15,597 nucleotides of DNA from assembly GCA_041179125.1 (NCBI GenBank), contig JBEGTZ010000263.1, positions 1 through 15,597 on the forward strand. The letters run 5' to 3'. This stretch comes from CAMCXE01 sp041179125. Its GTDB lineage: Bacteria > Pseudomonadota > Gammaproteobacteria > Pseudomonadales > Cellvibrionaceae. Shown here piece by piece: positions 13,819-15,597 of the stretch; position 1 is the stretch's first letter; every line of letters begins with the position of its first letter. Made by a program: the position numbers and the translations under genes. The notes beneath the pieces are model-generated. The model searched no databases and had not been told where the DNA came from. It saw only the letters and a program-made list of their open reading frames with translations.

Positions 13819-15597
13819 ATGAATACACAGGCCCCTTTGGTTTTAGTGGATGGCTCCTCCTATTTATACCGCGCATTCCACGCAGCCCCACCGCTGAGCA
13901 ATGCCGCCGGGGAGCCTACCGGTGCGGTGAAGCTGGTTTTAAACATGGTGCGCCGCCTGTTAAAAGACTACCCACAAAGCCCCATCGCGATGATATTCGA
14001 CGCCAAAGGCAAAACCTTTCGCGACGATTTATTCGAACACTACAAAGCCCACCGCCCACCCATGCCGGACGATTTACGCGCACAAGTGGAGCCGATTCAC
14101 CAAGCCATCACCGCCTTGGGCCTGCCTTTAATTGTTATTGAAGGCGTAGAGGCAGACGATGTGATCGGCACCCTGGCCCGCCAAGCCGCCGAGCAACAAC
14201 AGCCGGTGATTATCTCCACCGGTGATAAAGACATGGCCCAACTCGTAAACCCCTGGGTAAGCCTGCACAACACCATGACAGAAACCCGCATGGATGAAGC
14301 CGGCGTGCAGGAAAAATTCGGCCTGCCGCCGCATTTAATCATCGATTATTTAGCCCTCATGGGCGACAAAGTGGACAACATCCCCGGCGTGCCCGGCGTG
14401 GGCGAAAAAACCGCCCTCGGGTTATTAACCGCATTAGGTGATTTAAATGCGGTTTACCAACGCCTGGATGAAGTGGCAGCGCTGCCCATTCGCGGCGCCA
14501 AATCCCTGGCCGAAAAACTGCGCGAACACGAAGCGATGGCGCGTTTAAGCTACCAATTAGCCACCATAAAAACCGACTGTGAATTGCCTTTTAACACCCA
14601 GGATTTACACCCCAAACCCGCCGACACCGCCACACTAAAAGCCCTGTATGAACGCTTGGAATTTAAAAGCTGGGTAAATGAATTAAATAATTCAGAAACC
14701 CCTACGGTAAAAGCAGCCTTACCCCCAGAAACCCCAGAAACCCCAGAAACCCCAGCCCCCACCATTAACTACCAGTGTATTTTCACATTGGATGAATTAA
14801 ATACCTGGGTAAACCGTTTACAAACAGCAGACTATTTTGCCTTCGATACCGAAACCACCAGCCTGAATTATATGGAAGCTAAATTAGTCGGCGTGTCTTT
14901 TTCCTGCGCGCCGGGGGAAGCCGCTTATGTGCCTTTTGGCCACGATTATTTAGGTGCTCCCGCGCAATTAACACAAGAGCAAGTATTAAATGCACTCAAA
15001 CCCTTATTGGAAAACCCGCAACATAAAAAACTCGGACAAAATATAAAATACGACACCCATGTTTTAGCCAATGCGGGCATTCATGTACAAGGCATTATTT
15101 TTGACACACTGCTGGAAGGTTTTGTGGTGAATTCCACCACCCGGCTGGATATGGATTCCCTAGCCGATATTTATTTACAACAACAAACCGTTCACTTTGC
15201 CGATATCGCAGGCAAAGGCGCCAAAGCACTCACCTTTAACCAAATAGCCATTGAAAAAGCCGCCCCCTACGCAGCAGAAGATGCCGACATTACCCTGCGC
15301 CTGCACCAAACTTTATACCCACAGCTTCAGCAAGACGAAGGTTTATTAAAGGTATACACACACATAGAAATGCCCCTGCTGCCAGTATTACAACGCATTG
15401 AACGCACCGGCGCGTTAATTGACAGCAAATTATTGCAACAACAAAGCATGGAGCTTGCAACACAGTTGGACCAACTGCAAAAAGAAGCGTTTTTATTGGC
15501 CGGGGAAGAATTTAATTTAGCCTCCCCCAAACAATTGGGCGAGATTTTATTTAATAAATTAAAAATCCCCACACTCAAAAAAACCGCCAAAGGCCAA
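13819..15597 (+). CDS. polA: DNA polymerase I, N-terminal part (runs off the window)
   Basis: ATG 13819 begins MNTQAPLVLVDGSSYLYRAF, the conserved PolA start, and the frame stays open for 593 codons to the window end; about 330 residues remain outside. Residues 1 to about 290 are the 5' nuclease (AMIFDAKGKTFRD, EGVEADDVIGTLA, STGDKDMAQLV, GDKVDNIPGVPGVGEKTA). Residues about 325-510 are a 3'-5' exonuclease with all expected acidic residues: Asp343 and Glu345 in FDTETTSL, Asp412 in NIKYD, and Tyr484/Asp488 in YAAEDAD, so proofreading is probably active. The palm domain is only just beginning. A short repeat-encoded linker separates the two nuclease domains. It is divergent from gcvT, with a palindromic element just upstream. 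Confidence 0.97.
   Translation, partial: MNTQAPLVLVDGSSYLYRAFHAAPPLSNAAGEPTGAVKLVLNMVRRLLKDYPQSPIAMIFDAKGKTFRDDLFEHYKAHRPPMPDDLRAQVEPIHQAITALGLPLIVIEGVEADDVIGTLARQAAEQQQPVIISTGDKDMAQLVNPWVSLHNTMTETRMDEAGVQEKFGLPPHLIIDYLALMGDKVDNIPGVPGVGEKTALGLLTALGDLNAVYQRLDEVAALPIRGAKSLAEKLREHEAMARLSYQLATIKTDCELPFNTQDLHPKPADTATLKALYERLEFKSWVNELNNSETPTVKAALPPETPETPETPAPTINYQCIFTLDELNTWVNRLQTADYFAFDTETTSLNYMEAKLVGVSFSCAPGEAAYVPFGHDYLGAPAQLTQEQVLNALKPLLENPQHKKLGQNIKYDTHVLANAGIHVQGIIFDTLLEGFVVNSTTRLDMDSLADIYLQQQTVHFADIAGKGAKALTFNQIAIEKAAPYAAEDADITLRLHQTLYPQLQQDEGLLKVYTHIEMPLLPVLQRIERTGALIDSKLLQQQSMELATQLDQLQKEAFLLAGEEFNLASPKQLGEILFNKLKIPTLKKTAKGQ
14723..14755 (+). repeat. 9-bp tandem repeat in polA linker
   Basis: The unit CCCCAGAAA repeats 3.7 times, encoding PETPETPETPAP at about residues 302-313 of PolA. 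It lies in the interdomain linker between the 5' nuclease and the 3'-5' exonuclease. Because 9 bp is three codons, slippage would change linker length without a frameshift. Confidence 0.9.

Overview
The window looks like a chromosomal segment of a gammaproteobacterium, most likely of the Cellvibrio/Saccharophagus type. This is an inference from a lipoprotein with long polyserine linkers plus PKD and CBM-like domains, GcvT/GcvH/PolA sequences of clear gammaproteobacterial character, and moderate GC content. No rRNA, tRNA or CRISPR array was seen.

Layout. Bases 1-2715 are a repeat-rich accessory stretch: palindromic repeats of several families, a short pseudogene fragment and two convergent lipoprotein genes (759-1409 + and 1600-2259 -). 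Bases 2716-7398 are a compact four-gene + strand operon: a membrane-anchored substrate-binding-like protein, a TelA-family protein, a lipoprotein fusing a substrate-binding domain to a von Willebrand A domain, and an XpaC-like two-TM protein. Bases 7399-8890 hold hairpins and an IPTL-CTERM-type surface protein gene split by a mobile element. A 753-aa polyserine/PKD lipoprotein follows on the - strand (8895-11156), then a rhomboid protease (11463-12017 +). The gcvT-gcvH pair (- strand, 12036-13535) and the 5' two thirds of polA (13819 to the window end) are the housekeeping part.

The most striking feature is a family of about 165-172 bp whole-length palindromic mobile elements. One copy is partial at the window start and four are complete. 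They have conserved CCTAGAAACC...GGTTTTTAGG ends, 3-bp TNA target duplications and no coding capacity. One copy sits inside the IPTL-CTERM gene and one inside another palindromic repeat. One appears chimeric, because its left flank recurs 2.7 kb away. A sixth element with the same ends but a different interior lies between gcvT and polA. Within a copy, the two inner arm segments stay largely complementary although their sequence differs between copies, which suggests that the folded form matters.

How the genes work together. GcvT and GcvH are two components of the glycine cleavage system, transcribed divergently from polA. The four TelA-operon genes probably form one envelope-associated system: the first and third genes carry recognisably related substrate-binding domains, with no ABC permease or ATPase beside them. 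The remaining lipoproteins and the IPTL-CTERM protein are surface proteins with no evident pathway.
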